A stretch of 64,000 nt of DNA from an uncultured Bacilli bacterium (GCA_934101575.1 CAKORJ010000001.1:62001-126000), one strand, 5' to 3'. Counted from the first letter of the stretch, positions 51,170 to 62,159 are shown. The notes: generated by a model not told the origin, from the sequence alone. Program-made: numbers and translations.

Positions 51170-51706
51170 ATGAAATATTTTAGGAAAATTGAAGGAGAGA
51201 GAGTGTATTTATCTCCAATTAATAAAGATGATGTTAATATTTATACAAAATGGATGAATGATAGTTCTGTTACGGATGGAATTTGTCAAACTACTAAGGT
51301 TTTTTCTATTGATGCAGAAAAGGAGTATTTGGAAAAAATTGGTGTTAATGATTATCAATTTGCTATTGTTGAAAAAAGTTCTGATACTTTGATGGGTAAT
51401 TGTTCTATATTTTCAATTGATAGTATTTGTGGTCATGGTGAACTTGGAATATTTATAGGAGAAGAATCTTTTAGAAGTAAGGGTTACGGTAAGGAAGTTA
51501 TTAGACTTTTGCTTTCATTTTGTTTTGAAACTCTTAATTTTGCTAGTGTGGAACTTTCTGCTATTTCTTTTAATGAACGTGCTGTTAATTGTTATAAGAG
51601 TGCAGGGTTTAAGGAAGTTGGAAGGAAAAGAAAGGCTCATTATGCTAATGGTAGTTATCATGATATTGTAATTCTTGATATTTTAAGGGATGAATTTTAT
51701 AAATAG
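51170..51706 (+). CDS. GNAT acetyltransferase (RimJ/RimL type)
   Basis: 178 residues from ATG 51170 (TTAGGAGTGA upstream); longer in-frame extensions run back into the leader RNA. VYLSPINKDDVNIYTKWMND, GELGIFIGEESFRSKGYGKE with the acetyl-CoA loop R-x-x-G-x-G, VIRLLLSFCFETLNFASVEL, NERAVNCYKSAGFKEVG. It acetylates an amine on a protein, amino acid or drug; the substrate is unknown. First gene behind the structured leader and followed by a second GNAT and lysA. Confidence 0.88.
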   Translation: MKYFRKIEGERVYLSPINKDDVNIYTKWMNDSSVTDGICQTTKVFSIDAEKEYLEKIGVNDYQFAIVEKSSDTLMGNCSIFSIDSICGHGELGIFIGEESFRSKGYGKEVIRLLLSFCFETLNFASVELSAISFNERAVNCYKSAGFKEVGRKRKAHYANGSYHDIVILDILRDEFYK

Positions 51707-51736
51707 TAATTTTTTGTTTTTAAAAGGGGGTTATAT

Positions 51737-52258
51737 ATGTATAGATTAATTAAACCTTTACTGGAACATAAGAAAGATGCTACTTTATATATAGAGGAAC
51801 TTCTTTCTTATAACTCTGCTATTCATGGTACTGGTTTCCTAGATAAATATTTAGAATCTAGTTCTTATGAAGAGTGGCTTTCTGAAATTGAAATTTTGGA
51901 AAATAATAGTGATGATGATAAGGTCCCTTGTTCTACTTATTTCTTGGTAGATGGTTTTAATAATATTATTGGTATGACTAATATTAGGCATACTTTAAAT
52001 GATAAGTTATTTTTTCATGGAGGGCATATTGGATATAGTATTCGTCCTTTAGAAAGGGGAAAAGGTTATGGTAAATTAATACTTTCTCTTGCTCTTTTAA
52101 AGTGTAGGGAACTGGGAATTGATAAAGTTTTAATTACAGCGGAAGATAATAATGTTCCTTCTTATAAAACTATTGAAGCTTTAGGAGGAGTTTTGGAAAA
52201 TAAGGTTAATGATAAAGGTAAAGTTTTTAGAAGATATTTTATTAATTTGGAGGATTAG
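51737..52258 (+). CDS. GNAT acetyltransferase
   Basis: 173 residues, ATG after AAAAGGGGG. GHIGYSIRPLERGKGYGKLI is the acetyl-CoA-binding motif; LALLKCRELGIDKVLITAED and NVPSYKTIEALGGVLENKV follow. It resembles the family of predicted acetyltransferases with an N-terminal loading region (EELLSYNSAIHGTGFLDKYL). It lies 2 bases before lysA, so the product probably acts on a related metabolite, but this is not shown. Confidence 0.87.
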   Translation: MYRLIKPLLEHKKDATLYIEELLSYNSAIHGTGFLDKYLESSSYEEWLSEIEILENNSDDDKVPCSTYFLVDGFNNIIGMTNIRHTLNDKLFFHGGHIGYSIRPLERGKGYGKLILSLALLKCRELGIDKVLITAEDNNVPSYKTIEALGGVLENKVNDKGKVFRRYFINLED

Positions 52259-52260
52259 TT

Positions 52261-53469
52261 ATGGATTATAGAAATTTGATAGATAAGTATGGTAGTCCAC
52301 TTTATGTTTATGATTATGATACTATTTATAATAGATGTTGTGATATGAAAGAGTTTAGTGATAACTTAAGTAAAAAGCTTGGAGTTAATGTTTCAATGCA
52401 TTATTCTACTAAAGCTAATGGTAATATTGCTATTCTTAAGATTATTAAAAATTTTCTTAAAGTTGATGCAATGAGTATTACTGAACTTGAACTTGTAAAG
52501 AGGGCTGGTTTTGATAATAAAGATATTTTATTTGTTTCTAATAATATTAGTAGTGATGAGATGAAATATGTTTCTTCAAATGATGTTCTAATGTGTTTTG
52601 ATAGTATTTCACAGGTTGAATCTTTTGGAAAGATTTGTAGTGGTAAGGATGTTATGGTTAGAATTAATCCTGGTACAGATGGAGTAGGCCATTCTTCTAA
52701 GGTTATGACTTCTGGAAAAGCTACTAAGTTTGGAATATGTGAAAGTAATATTTCTTATTTAAAGGAAATATGTTCTTTATATAATCTTAATATAATTGGA
52801 GTTCATATGCATTTAGGTAGTTTATTTTTAGATGATAAGATTAATAATTATATAGAAGGTGTTAAGACTTATTTAGAGATTATTAAAAGAAATTTTCCTT
52901 CTCTTAAGATTATTGATTTTGGTGGGGGATTTGGTATTGATTATAATGGTAAGGAAAATTTATCTTTAAATAACTTAAAGGATGAACTTGTAAATGTATT
53001 ATCTCCTTTTCTTAAGGAATATTCAGGTGTTACGGAGATTAAGTTTGAACCTGGTAGATATATAGTATGTGAAGGTGGATTTATTTTAGGTAGTGTTACT
53101 AGTTTTAAAAAAGAAAATAGTATAAACTGGATAGGTACAGATATTGGGATGAATGTACTTGTTAGGCCTTCTATGTATGATGCTTATCATAGGATAGAGA
53201 TTATTTCTTCTAATAAAGATATTATTAGTGCTAATATATGTGGTAATATTTGTGAGAGTTGTGATGTTTTAGGAAGAGATAGAAGTGTTTTAAGGCCTAA
53301 TATTGGTGATATAGTTAAAGTTTATGATGCTGGGGCTTATGGTTTTTCTATGTGTTCTAATTATACTGGTAGGCTTAGACCTTGTGAGGTTTTAATTAAA
53401 GATAATAAAGATATTTTAATAAGAAAAAGAGATACTTTAGAAGATATACTTAATAAGTATGTTTACTAA
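52261..53469 (+). CDS. lysA: Diaminopimelate decarboxylase
   Basis: 402 residues, ATG 2 bases after the acetyltransferase gene. PLP fold-III decarboxylase: YGSPLYVYDYDTIYNRC, then HYSTKANGNIAILK with the PLP lysine, VDAMSITELELVKRAGF, GVHMHLGSLF, IDFGGGFGIDY, KFEPGRYIV, CGNICESCDVLGRDR with the catalytic Cys, DAGAYGFSMCSNY. It makes L-lysine from meso-diaminopimelate. No other lysine-pathway genes are in the window. The related ornithine/arginine or carboxynorspermidine enzymes are less likely. Confidence 0.9.
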   Translation: MDYRNLIDKYGSPLYVYDYDTIYNRCCDMKEFSDNLSKKLGVNVSMHYSTKANGNIAILKIIKNFLKVDAMSITELELVKRAGFDNKDILFVSNNISSDEMKYVSSNDVLMCFDSISQVESFGKICSGKDVMVRINPGTDGVGHSSKVMTSGKATKFGICESNISYLKEICSLYNLNIIGVHMHLGSLFLDDKINNYIEGVKTYLEIIKRNFPSLKIIDFGGGFGIDYNGKENLSLNNLKDELVNVLSPFLKEYSGVTEIKFEPGRYIVCEGGFILGSVTSFKKENSINWIGTDIGMNVLVRPSMYDAYHRIEIISSNKDIISANICGNICESCDVLGRDRSVLRPNIGDIVKVYDAGAYGFSMCSNYTGRLRPCEVLIKDNKDILIRKRDTLEDILNKYVY

Positions 53470-53532
53470 ATTTCTCTTTTTTATCTTGAATTTATATATT
53501 ATTAATGTTAAATTATAATTAGGAGTGATAGT

Positions 53533-54387
53533 ATGAAGTCTAATAGTAAAATTATTTGTTTTGTTTTTGTTTTAATTCTTTCATTTTTTGTTTTTTATTT
53601 TGTATATAATAATTATCTAAAGGATAATTTTAATAATATTAATGTAGAGAATAGTTTTTCTTCTAATATGTCTAATAAAGAACTTGCTAGTATTATTAGT
53701 GTTATTCCTTATGATAAGAGTAGTAGTATGGAGAAGACTAAGTATTCGGCTTATACTAATGATAGTGTCAAAGTGAGTTCCCTTAATAAAAAGTTACTTG
53801 TTCAATATGCTATTAGTAATTTAAATGTTGATAGTTATAAGGATGGTTATCCTAAATTTGAACAAAATAGTAAAGGTGTATTTTATAAGTCTTCTAAGAA
53901 TGAGGCTTTTGAAGCGCAAGGATATATAAAGTTTTCTGATGTTAGTAAGTATATAAAAGAGAATTATAATATTGATTTAAAAAAGGATGATTTTAAAAAT
54001 GGTGTTTCTATAATTAGTGCTCCGGTATGTGGTGATATTTATTATGAAAGTGATTACTTTTGTATATTTTGTTCAACTGGAGAAGTTAGTGTAGAAAAGA
54101 TTTCTTTTATTAATGGTTCAAAAATTAAAGATAATAAACTTATTATATATGAAAGAGTTGGGTTTTTATATAGTGACGAAGGTGTAGTAGAGCTTTATAA
54201 AGATAATTTTAAGAAAGAGATTATTAAAAAACAAAGTTATAAGATTGAAAGTGATGATTTAAATTCTATTAAGAATAACTTTAAGAAATATTTTGATAGT
54301 AATAATAAAGAATTCAATTTATATAAACATATATTTAATATTAAAGATGGTAAATATTATTATAGTAGTACTTCTTTGGAAGAGTAG
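53533..54387 (+). CDS. Hypothetical membrane-anchored extracytoplasmic protein
   Basis: 284 residues, ATG after TTAGGAGTG. N-terminal helix IICFVFVLILSFFVFYFVYN, then a Ser/Asn/Lys-rich exported domain. Notable parts: LASIISVIPYDKSSSMEKTK, EAQGYIKFSDVSKYIKENYN and a small Cys cluster, ICGDIYYESDYFCIFC-like (about 172-187; the first two residues read VC). Beta-rich afterwards. I do not recognise it. Followed by a terminator and a converging flippase gene. Confidence 0.6.
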   Translation: MKSNSKIICFVFVLILSFFVFYFVYNNYLKDNFNNINVENSFSSNMSNKELASIISVIPYDKSSSMEKTKYSAYTNDSVKVSSLNKKLLVQYAISNLNVDSYKDGYPKFEQNSKGVFYKSSKNEAFEAQGYIKFSDVSKYIKENYNIDLKKDDFKNGVSIISAPVCGDIYYESDYFCIFCSTGEVSVEKISFINGSKIKDNKLIIYERVGFLYSDEGVVELYKDNFKKEIIKKQSYKIESDDLNSIKNNFKKYFDSNNKEFNLYKHIFNIKDGKYYYSSTSLEE

Positions 54388-54403
54388 TTTTTACTCTTTT
54401 TTT
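54380..54403 (+). terminator. Intrinsic terminator
   Basis: AGAGTA (54381-54386)/TACTCT (54392-54397) overlapping the stop, T run. Confidence 0.75.
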
Positions 54404-54422
54404 GTTATGAAAACTTTGGTTT

Positions 54423-55709
54423 TTATAATACTTTCTTTAAGTTTTTATATTGATATATTGTTATAAAAAGATATTGTATTAGTATTGATATTAATAAGGC
54501 ATACATTGATATATCTAGATATAGTGTTATGGTTAGGGTTATTGTTTTTAGTATTGTTCCTACTAAGTTTGATGTCATTATTGTGTTTGACTTATTTAAT
54601 GCTTGTAGGGTTGATATTATTGGTCCTTGGATATATGTTAATAGAAATATTGGTGCTGCTATTATTAGATATTGATATCCACTTGTTTCATTAAACATTA
54701 TATTTAGTGCTTGTTTTGGAAATGCCATGAATATTATTGTTGATATTAGTCCTATTATTAATGATATTGTTATTGCTTGATATAGTTTTCTTTTTATGGC
54801 TTTGTTCATGCCTTTTGAGTTATATTTTGATATTGTTGGTAGTAGTGCTTGTGATATTGCTCCACTTAAGAATTGTGGTAGCATTACCATTGGAAATATG
54901 AATCCTGATATTATTCCATATTCTTTTGTTATATATTCAGATGTATGTCCTATTTTTAATAATACATAGGTTATTATTATTGGTTCTAGGAATCCTCCTA
55001 TTGCTGTTATTACTTTTCCTGTTGTGGTTGGTATTGATACTGAGAATATATCTTTTATGTTTTCGGGATCTGGTTTTATATCTTGTTTTCTTATTTTTAT
55101 ATTTTTTGGTAAGAAGAATATTAATATTATTATTGCTATTATTTCACTTACTATATTATATAATACTAGTCCTGTTATTGCTGATGTTAATCCATATTTT
55201 AATAGATGTGGTGTTATGATTATTGTTATTGTTAGTCTTACTATTTGTTCAAATAGATTTGATATTACGTGTGGTGTCATTTGTTCTTTTCCAAAAAAAT
55301 ATCCTCTTATTATATTTGATAGTGTTATGAATGGTAATGTTATACTTATTGCTATTATTGGATAATATAGTTTATTATTTTGTAATAGATTATTTGCTAG
55401 TGGTTTTGCAAGTAATATTATTATTGCTATTATTGCTATGTTGAATAACATTGCTATTGGTATTATTCCTAGTACTACATTTTTGTTATTTCTTTTGTTT
55501 TCTGAGACTAGTTTTGATATTGCAACGGGTAGGGATAGTGTTGCTATCATTATAAATAATCCGTAGGTTGGCATTATTAACATATATAGTCCTATTCCTT
55601 CTATTCCTATTATTCTTGTTGTGATTATTCTTATTATCATACTAAGTATTTTTGTTATTAATCCTCCGATTATTAGAATAATTGTTCCTTTTATAAATTT
55701 TTCTTTCAT
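54423..55709 (-). CDS. SpoVB/MurJ-like lipid flippase of the MOP superfamily
   Basis: 428 residues, about 12 membrane helices. FIKGTIILIIGGLITKILSM, GIEGIGLYMLIMPTYGLFIM, LSLPVAISKLVSENKRNNKN, IRGYFFGKEQMTPHVISNLF and PQFLSGAISQALLPTISKYN are those of the SpoVB/YkvU branch that moves lipid-linked wall precursors. B. subtilis SpoVB has about 518 residues and 14 helices, so this one is shorter and may lack the last helix pair. In a spore former a role in cortex synthesis is likely, but other flippases of the family look alike. Codons are unusually rich in ATA/ATT. Confidence 0.8.
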   Translation of the reverse strand: MKEKFIKGTIILIIGGLITKILSMIIRIITTRIIGIEGIGLYMLIMPTYGLFIMIATLSLPVAISKLVSENKRNNKNVVLGIIPIAMLFNIAIIAIIILLAKPLANNLLQNNKLYYPIIAISITLPFITLSNIIRGYFFGKEQMTPHVISNLFEQIVRLTITIIITPHLLKYGLTSAITGLVLYNIVSEIIAIIILIFFLPKNIKIRKQDIKPDPENIKDIFSVSIPTTTGKVITAIGGFLEPIIITYVLLKIGHTSEYITKEYGIISGFIFPMVMLPQFLSGAISQALLPTISKYNSKGMNKAIKRKLYQAITISLIIGLISTIIFMAFPKQALNIMFNETSGYQYLIIAAPIFLLTYIQGPIISTLQALNKSNTIMTSNLVGTILKTITLTITLYLDISMYALLISILIQYLFITIYQYKNLKKVL

Positions 55710-55750
55710 ATTAAAGACTATGCTTTTATATGAAAAAAGAGTAACTGTTG

Positions 55751-56899
55751 TTACCCTAAAATTTTTCTTACTTGATCTTGTTTATCTTTTAATTCTTGGT
55801 TTTCTTGTTTTATGTTTTTATTTTCTTCGGCTAGACTTTTTGTTTTATCTTCTAGTTTTTTGATTAGTGTATCTTTTTGATTGATACTTTTTTGTGTTTC
55901 TACTATTTGTTGTTTTAAATCATTGTATTTTTCTGTGTTGTTTTTTGGATGTGTTAGTGCTTCGTTGTAAGTATTTATTAAGTTTACTATTGAATTTGCT
56001 AATCCTTGATATCTTTTTTTGAAGCTTTCTAAGTCTATTTCTTTTCCTGCGTGTATACTTTCTGATATATTATCTAATACATCGTATATTAATGCTTTAT
56101 CACTTTTTAGATTGCTAATTGATTCTGTTTGATAAATGTAATCTCTACTTACATCTATTATACAATCATAATTCTCTTCATATCTTTTTAATATTTTTGT
56201 TTTTGTTTTTCTTATATCTGTTGGATAATAGAAGTCTTTTGATATTACTTTGTTGTCTTTATTTAAATAATTTCTTTTTAAGTTGCTTGCTATTGTTACT
56301 TTTTGGTTTGTTAATAATCTTTTAAAGAAATCTCTTGCTTCTTTTGTGTGTTCTGTATATTCTAGGTTTGTCATTGGATAATATAATCTGTCATCATTTT
56401 GTCTATATCCTATAACATTTATTGTTCCACTTTCGTTTGTTTTCTTTCTATAGGCAATATATAAGTCTCCATCTAGTTTTGTTTCTCCAGTTGTATAACT
56501 TCTTTTACTATCGTATTCTACTATGAATTCTATATCGAATATATTTACTGAGCAAATGTCTTCGAAACTTGATAATTTTGTATCTATGTGTTCTGAAAAG
56601 ACGTTTTCTTTCTTTATATGACCATTTTTCATTTGTTGATATAAGAAGTTTGAGTTGTCTAATACTTCTTCTAATATTTGATAAGATGATCCTTCATATA
56701 ATCTTGTACTTCTTAAATAATTTGTGTTTATTCCTAGTAGATGTGGTAATGATCCTCGGTTATAATTTATTTTATATTGGTTACCACTTGCTGTGTGTAA
56801 AATATATCTTATGTATTCTGTTTCTTTATTTATGAAATGGTCTACACAATCAGCTATTTTATTTAATACTTCTATATATTCTTCGTTTGTTTTTGTCAT
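55751..56899 (-). CDS. Hypothetical protein with C-terminal coiled coil
   Basis: 382 residues from the ATG at 56899 (AAAGGGGGAA upstream on the minus strand). Soluble. Residues 1-270 form an unknown alpha/beta part: EYIEVLNKIADCVDHFINKE, GNQYKINYNRGSLPHLLGIN, YIAYRKKTNESGTINVIGYR, LYYPMTNLEYTEHTKEARDF. The last 80 residues are a coiled coil (KQQIVETQKSINQKDTLIKK onward). The LPHLLGI phrase recalls phage or plasmid-borne PBECR4-type toxin domains (SLPHLLGL...), but I cannot confirm it. Transcribed with the flippase in the same direction. Confidence 0.6.
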   Translation of the reverse strand: MTKTNEEYIEVLNKIADCVDHFINKETEYIRYILHTASGNQYKINYNRGSLPHLLGINTNYLRSTRLYEGSSYQILEEVLDNSNFLYQQMKNGHIKKENVFSEHIDTKLSSFEDICSVNIFDIEFIVEYDSKRSYTTGETKLDGDLYIAYRKKTNESGTINVIGYRQNDDRLYYPMTNLEYTEHTKEARDFFKRLLTNQKVTIASNLKRNYLNKDNKVISKDFYYPTDIRKTKTKILKRYEENYDCIIDVSRDYIYQTESISNLKSDKALIYDVLDNISESIHAGKEIDLESFKKRYQGLANSIVNLINTYNEALTHPKNNTEKYNDLKQQIVETQKSINQKDTLIKKLEDKTKSLAEENKNIKQENQELKDKQDQVRKILG

Positions 56900-57024
56900 A
56901 ATAATTCCCCCTTTTAAAGTAGGCATATTATAACATATTTTTGGATATTTGTCAAAAATAATATATGTTTTCTTTATTTTGTATGATTTTTATAGTATAA
57001 TTAAGAAGAAAAACGGGTGATTAG

Positions 57025-59182
<2,158 letters not shown>

Positions 59183-59203
59183 ATAAACTAAGGAAGTGAT
59201 AAA

Positions 59204-60886
59204 ATGAAGTTAAGTAATAGTTTTTTCTATACATTAAGGGAAAATCAAAAAGATGAAGATAGTAAAAGTGGTAATTATTTAGTTAAGGCTGGTTTTATTA
59301 AGAAATCCTCTAGTGGTATTTATATGATGATGCCTCTTGGTTTTAAAGTTTATAAAAATATTGAAAGAATAATTCGTGAGGAAATGAATAAAGCTGGGGC
59401 AAGTGAGCTTTTAATGCCTGCGCTTATTCCTGAAGATGTTTATATTAAATCTGGAAGAAGAGATAATTTTGGTAGTGATATGTTTTCTTTGAAAGATAGA
59501 ATGGGTAGAGATTATGTACTTGGTCCAACTCATGAAGAGTTATTTGTTAATGCGGCTAGTATGAAGATTAAATCTTATAAGGATATGCCTTTTAATATAT
59601 ATCAATTTGAAACTAAGTTTAGAGATGAACCTAGACCTAGATATGGTCTTATCAGAGTAAGAGAGTTTGTAATGAAGGATGCGTATAGTTTTGATTCTTC
59701 TTTGGAAGGACTTGATATTTCTTACGATAAGATGTTTAGTGCATATAAGAATATTTTTGATAGAGTAGGTCTTGATTATAAAATAGTACGTGCTGATACT
59801 GGTGTTATGGGTGGACTTTTATCTGAAGAGTTTCAAGCTGTTACTGATATTGGTGAAGATGTTCTTGTTTTATGTGATAGTTGTGATTTTGCTTCTAATA
59901 TAGAAGTTTGTGAGTCTATTAGTGGTAAAACTATGGATGAAGAAGATGAGCTTTCTAAAGAACTTATAAATACTCCAAATGTTGGTGTTATAGAAGATTT
60001 AGAAAATAATGGATTTGATATTTCTAAACTTACTAAGACTTTGATATATAAAGTAGATGATAAGTTTTATGCTGTTGTTGTTCCTGCTTCTTATGATGTT
60101 AGTGAGCTTAAAGTTAGAAAAGCTGTTAATGGTACTAGTATAGAACTTGCTTCACCTTCGGATGTAAAAGAAATAACTAATGCAGAAGTTGGGTTTGCAG
60201 GGCCTATTGATATAGATATTCCTGTTATTTTGGATAAAGATGTTCTTTTAATGAAAAACTTTTTAGTTGGTGCTAATAAAACTGATTATCATTATATAAA
60301 TGTTAATGTTAGTGATATAGATAATTATAGTGTTTATGATGTTAAAGAGGTAAAAGAAAATGATAAGTGTCCTAAATGTGGAGGAAGACTTGTGTTTAAA
60401 AAGGGTATTGAGGTTGGTAATACTTTTAAACTTGGTGATAAGTATTCTAAGATAATGAATCTTACTTATCTTGATAAGGATAATAAAGAAAAGAATCCTA
60501 TGATGGGATGTTATGGAATAGGTCTTGGAAGAATTCTTGCTAGTATTGCTGAACAAAAAAGTGATGATAAGGGTCTTGTTTGGCCTATGTCTGTAGCCCC
60601 TTTTAAAGTTTCTATTGTCCTTCTTAATAAAGATGCTAATGATTATGCTAATAGTTTATATGAAGAACTTAATAATTTAGGAATTGAAACTATTTTAGAT
60701 GATAGAAATGAAAGAGCTGGAGTTAAGTTTAATGATATGGATTTAATTGGTATTCCTATTAGAATTACTATTGGAAAGGGATATAATGAGGGGATTCTTG
60801 AGGTTAAACTTAGAACTAGTGATGATGTCTATAATGTTTCTATAGAAGATATAATAAGTGAAATAAAAAAACTTATAAATGAATAA
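59204..60886 (+). CDS. proS: Prolyl-tRNA synthetase
   Basis: 560 residues, ATG after AGGAAGTGA. Bacterial-type class II enzyme: SGIYMMMPLGFKVYKNIERI, GPTHEELFVNAASM (motif 2 region), FRDEPRPRYGLIRVREFVMK, DTGVMGGLLSEEFQ. It contains the editing insertion (about 235-385, TKTLIYKVDDKFYAVVVPAS) that clears Ala-tRNA-Pro. Motif 3 is in MMGCYGIGLGRILASIAEQK, and the anticodon-binding domain follows (FKVSIVLLNKDANDYANSLY). CxxC pairs (CDSCDF, CPKCGG) flank the editing region. Its tRNA-Pro substrate gene is at 3921. Confidence 0.97.
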   Translation: MKLSNSFFYTLRENQKDEDSKSGNYLVKAGFIKKSSSGIYMMMPLGFKVYKNIERIIREEMNKAGASELLMPALIPEDVYIKSGRRDNFGSDMFSLKDRMGRDYVLGPTHEELFVNAASMKIKSYKDMPFNIYQFETKFRDEPRPRYGLIRVREFVMKDAYSFDSSLEGLDISYDKMFSAYKNIFDRVGLDYKIVRADTGVMGGLLSEEFQAVTDIGEDVLVLCDSCDFASNIEVCESISGKTMDEEDELSKELINTPNVGVIEDLENNGFDISKLTKTLIYKVDDKFYAVVVPASYDVSELKVRKAVNGTSIELASPSDVKEITNAEVGFAGPIDIDIPVILDKDVLLMKNFLVGANKTDYHYINVNVSDIDNYSVYDVKEVKENDKCPKCGGRLVFKKGIEVGNTFKLGDKYSKIMNLTYLDKDNKEKNPMMGCYGIGLGRILASIAEQKSDDKGLVWPMSVAPFKVSIVLLNKDANDYANSLYEELNNLGIETILDDRNERAGVKFNDMDLIGIPIRITIGKGYNEGILEVKLRTSDDVYNVSIEDIISEIKKLINE

Positions 60887-60888
60887 TA

Positions 60889-60922
60889 AAAAAGCCTTTG
60901 TCTTTTTGACATAAGGCTTTTT
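60889..60922. terminator. Bidirectional terminator between proS and rpmB
   Basis: AAAAAGCC-TT...GTC (60889-60902) pairs with GAC...AAGGCTTTTT (60908-60922); runs of A and T on both sides serve both convergent genes. Confidence 0.8.
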
Positions 60923-61091
60923 AGTTAGCTTTTTTCATATTTCTTATTTCTTTAGCAGATAATTTAACTTTTTCACCGTTTTCTAAAGTAACAACTTGTA
61001 AGTTAAGTTTTTGTTTTTTCTTAGTACTATTTAACGCATGTGAACGTAAATTTTTAATATTAGGTTTTCTGTTTGATTCATTTTTTGCCAT
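60921..61091 (-). CDS. rpmB: Ribosomal protein L28
   Basis: 56 residues, ATG at 61091 on the minus strand after AAAGGAGGG. MAKNESNRKPNIKNLRSHAL, then NSTKKKQKLNLQVVTLENGE and KVKLSAKEIRNMKK follow the L28 pattern (SHAxNxTKRxxxPNLQ...VSARxLR). The N-terminal CxxxG...P zinc-type segment of many L28 proteins is replaced by NESNRKP, so this is a Cys-free variant. Too short for the usual length cut-offs, but clear. Confidence 0.88.
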   Translation of the reverse strand: MAKNESNRKPNIKNLRSHALNSTKKKQKLNLQVVTLENGEKVKLSAKEIRNMKKAN

Positions 61092-61241
61092 AATATCCCT
61101 CCTTTAATTAAGCATTATAAATTTATCATAAAAACTTTATTTAGTCAACTTTTATTGGTATTTTTTAGATGAAATGGGAATATTTTTATATAAAGTCCTT
61201 TGTATTTTTATGAATTTAATGTGAAAATATGATTATAGTAC

Positions 61242-61270
61242 TTGAAAAAAATATATATTTTGTATATACT
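61242..61270 (+). promoter_or_regulatory. Promoter of the micro-peptide gene
   Basis: TTGAAA (61242-61247), 17 bases, TATACT (61265-61270). Transcription would start near 61277. The rest of the gap 61092-61241 holds only the divergent rpmB upstream region. Confidence 0.7.
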
Positions 61271-61336
61271 GTTATTATAGTAGTACAAGATATGAGGTTG
61301 CCTAATGTGATATTAATAAGAAGGGAGGATAGTATT

Positions 61337-61366
61337 ATGTGGAAATGGTTCTTTAGATGGTTCTAA
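61337..61366 (+). CDS. Nine-residue Trp/Phe-rich micro-peptide
   Basis: ATG TGG AAA TGG TTC TTT AGA then TGG TTC TAA, read as MWKWFFRWF, preceded at ideal spacing by AAGGGAGGAT. Three Trp, three Phe, one Lys and one Arg: cationic and strongly membrane-active in character. It has its own promoter (61242-61270) and a 12-bp-stem terminator (61375-61405), so it is a complete monocistronic unit of about 135 nt. An in-frame ATG at 61292 would give a 24-residue form but lacks a ribosome site. It might be a signal peptide, a toxin of the small-membrane kind, a ribosome-arrest peptide or a bacteriocin-like product. No family recognised. Confidence 0.55.
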   Translation: MWKWFFRWF

Positions 61367-61374
61367 GATAACCT

Positions 61375-61416
61375 ATAGTGAGAAAGTGTAAATCTTTCTC
61401 ACTATTTTTATCTTTT
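61375..61416 (+). terminator. Strong intrinsic terminator of the micro-peptide gene
   Basis: Perfect 12-bp stem ATAGTGAGAAAG (61375-61386)/CTTTCTCACTAT (61394-61405), 7-base loop, T-rich tail. Confidence 0.85.
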
Positions 61417-61418
61417 TC

Positions 61419-61447
61419 TTGAAAAAAGCAAAAGCTTTTTTTATAAT
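61419..61447 (+). promoter_or_regulatory. Promoter of the CPBP gene
   Basis: TTGAAA (61419-61424), 17 bases, TATAAT (61442-61447), directly after the micro-peptide terminator. Confidence 0.7.
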
Positions 61448-61469
61448 TAGATTATAGGGAGGCTTTATT

Positions 61470-62159
61470 ATGAGTAAAAGTAAAGAAAGTGGACATATTA
61501 ATAAAGTTGTTTCTGCAGTTATTATATGGATACTTTATATTATTTGGTTATTAAAGATTAGTTCTATTGTTCCTACTGTGGGTAATTTTATTATTCATTT
61601 GTTGTTTTTAGGAATAGTTATATTTGTTTTTAAAGATGATCTTATTTCTAATTTAAAAGAATTTAAGGTTGATAAAAAGAAAAAGATACTTAGAATATTT
61701 TTATATTTTATTGGATTTTTAGTTATAATGCTTATAAGTAATGGCTTAATATCATTTTTTACTAGTATTATGGGCATTGATTTAGCTAAGGATTCTTCTA
61801 GTAAGGCTTTATCTGATGTTTTTGTACAAGTTCCTTATGGTACACTTTTTGCGTGTTTTTTGACTATAGTTTTTTATCCAATTGTGGAAGAATTAATCTT
61901 TAGAAAGAGTTTAAGACCAGCGATTAAAAACGGAGTTTTGTTTGTTATAATTACTTCACTTTTGTCATGGTATTTCCAAGTTACATTACTTAATCCTAGT
62001 ATAAATGAATTTGTTTTAGCTATTCAAACATTTTTAAATTCTATATTTATGGCTATTATTTATGTTAAAACTAATAATATAATTTATACTATATCTTCTA
62101 GGATGCTTTTTAATATATTTATTTGTATAATGCAACTTGGCATTTTGATGTTTAGTTAG
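61470..62159 (+). CDS. CPBP-family (CAAX protease/bacteriocin-processing-like) membrane protein
   Basis: 229 residues, ATG after AGGGAGG. Six or more membrane helices. Motif 1 EExxxR is present in FYPIVEELIFRKSLRPAI (about residues 138-148). Motif 2, normally FxxxH, reads as SWYFQV and lacks the His; motif 3, normally HxxxN, reads RMLFN with Arg for His. The catalytic glutamates are kept but the metal-binding His residues are missing, so peptidase activity is doubtful. Relatives act as bacteriocin immunity proteins, prenyl-protein proteases or scaffolds. It sits directly behind the micro-peptide gene and before a small membrane protein. Confidence 0.75.
   Translation: MSKSKESGHINKVVSAVIIWILYIIWLLKISSIVPTVGNFIIHLLFLGIVIFVFKDDLISNLKEFKVDKKKKILRIFLYFIGFLVIMLISNGLISFFTSIMGIDLAKDSSSKALSDVFVQVPYGTLFACFLTIVFYPIVEELIFRKSLRPAIKNGVLFVIITSLLSWYFQVTLLNPSINEFVLAIQTFLNSIFMAIIYVKTNNIIYTISSRMLFNIFICIMQLGILMFS

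Noticed and set aside
61337..61416. Trp-rich leader peptide with attenuator for the downstream gene
   Set aside because: The CPBP gene has its own promoter after the terminator, no alternative antiterminator pairing was seen, and no tryptophan genes follow. Kept as a micro-gene instead.
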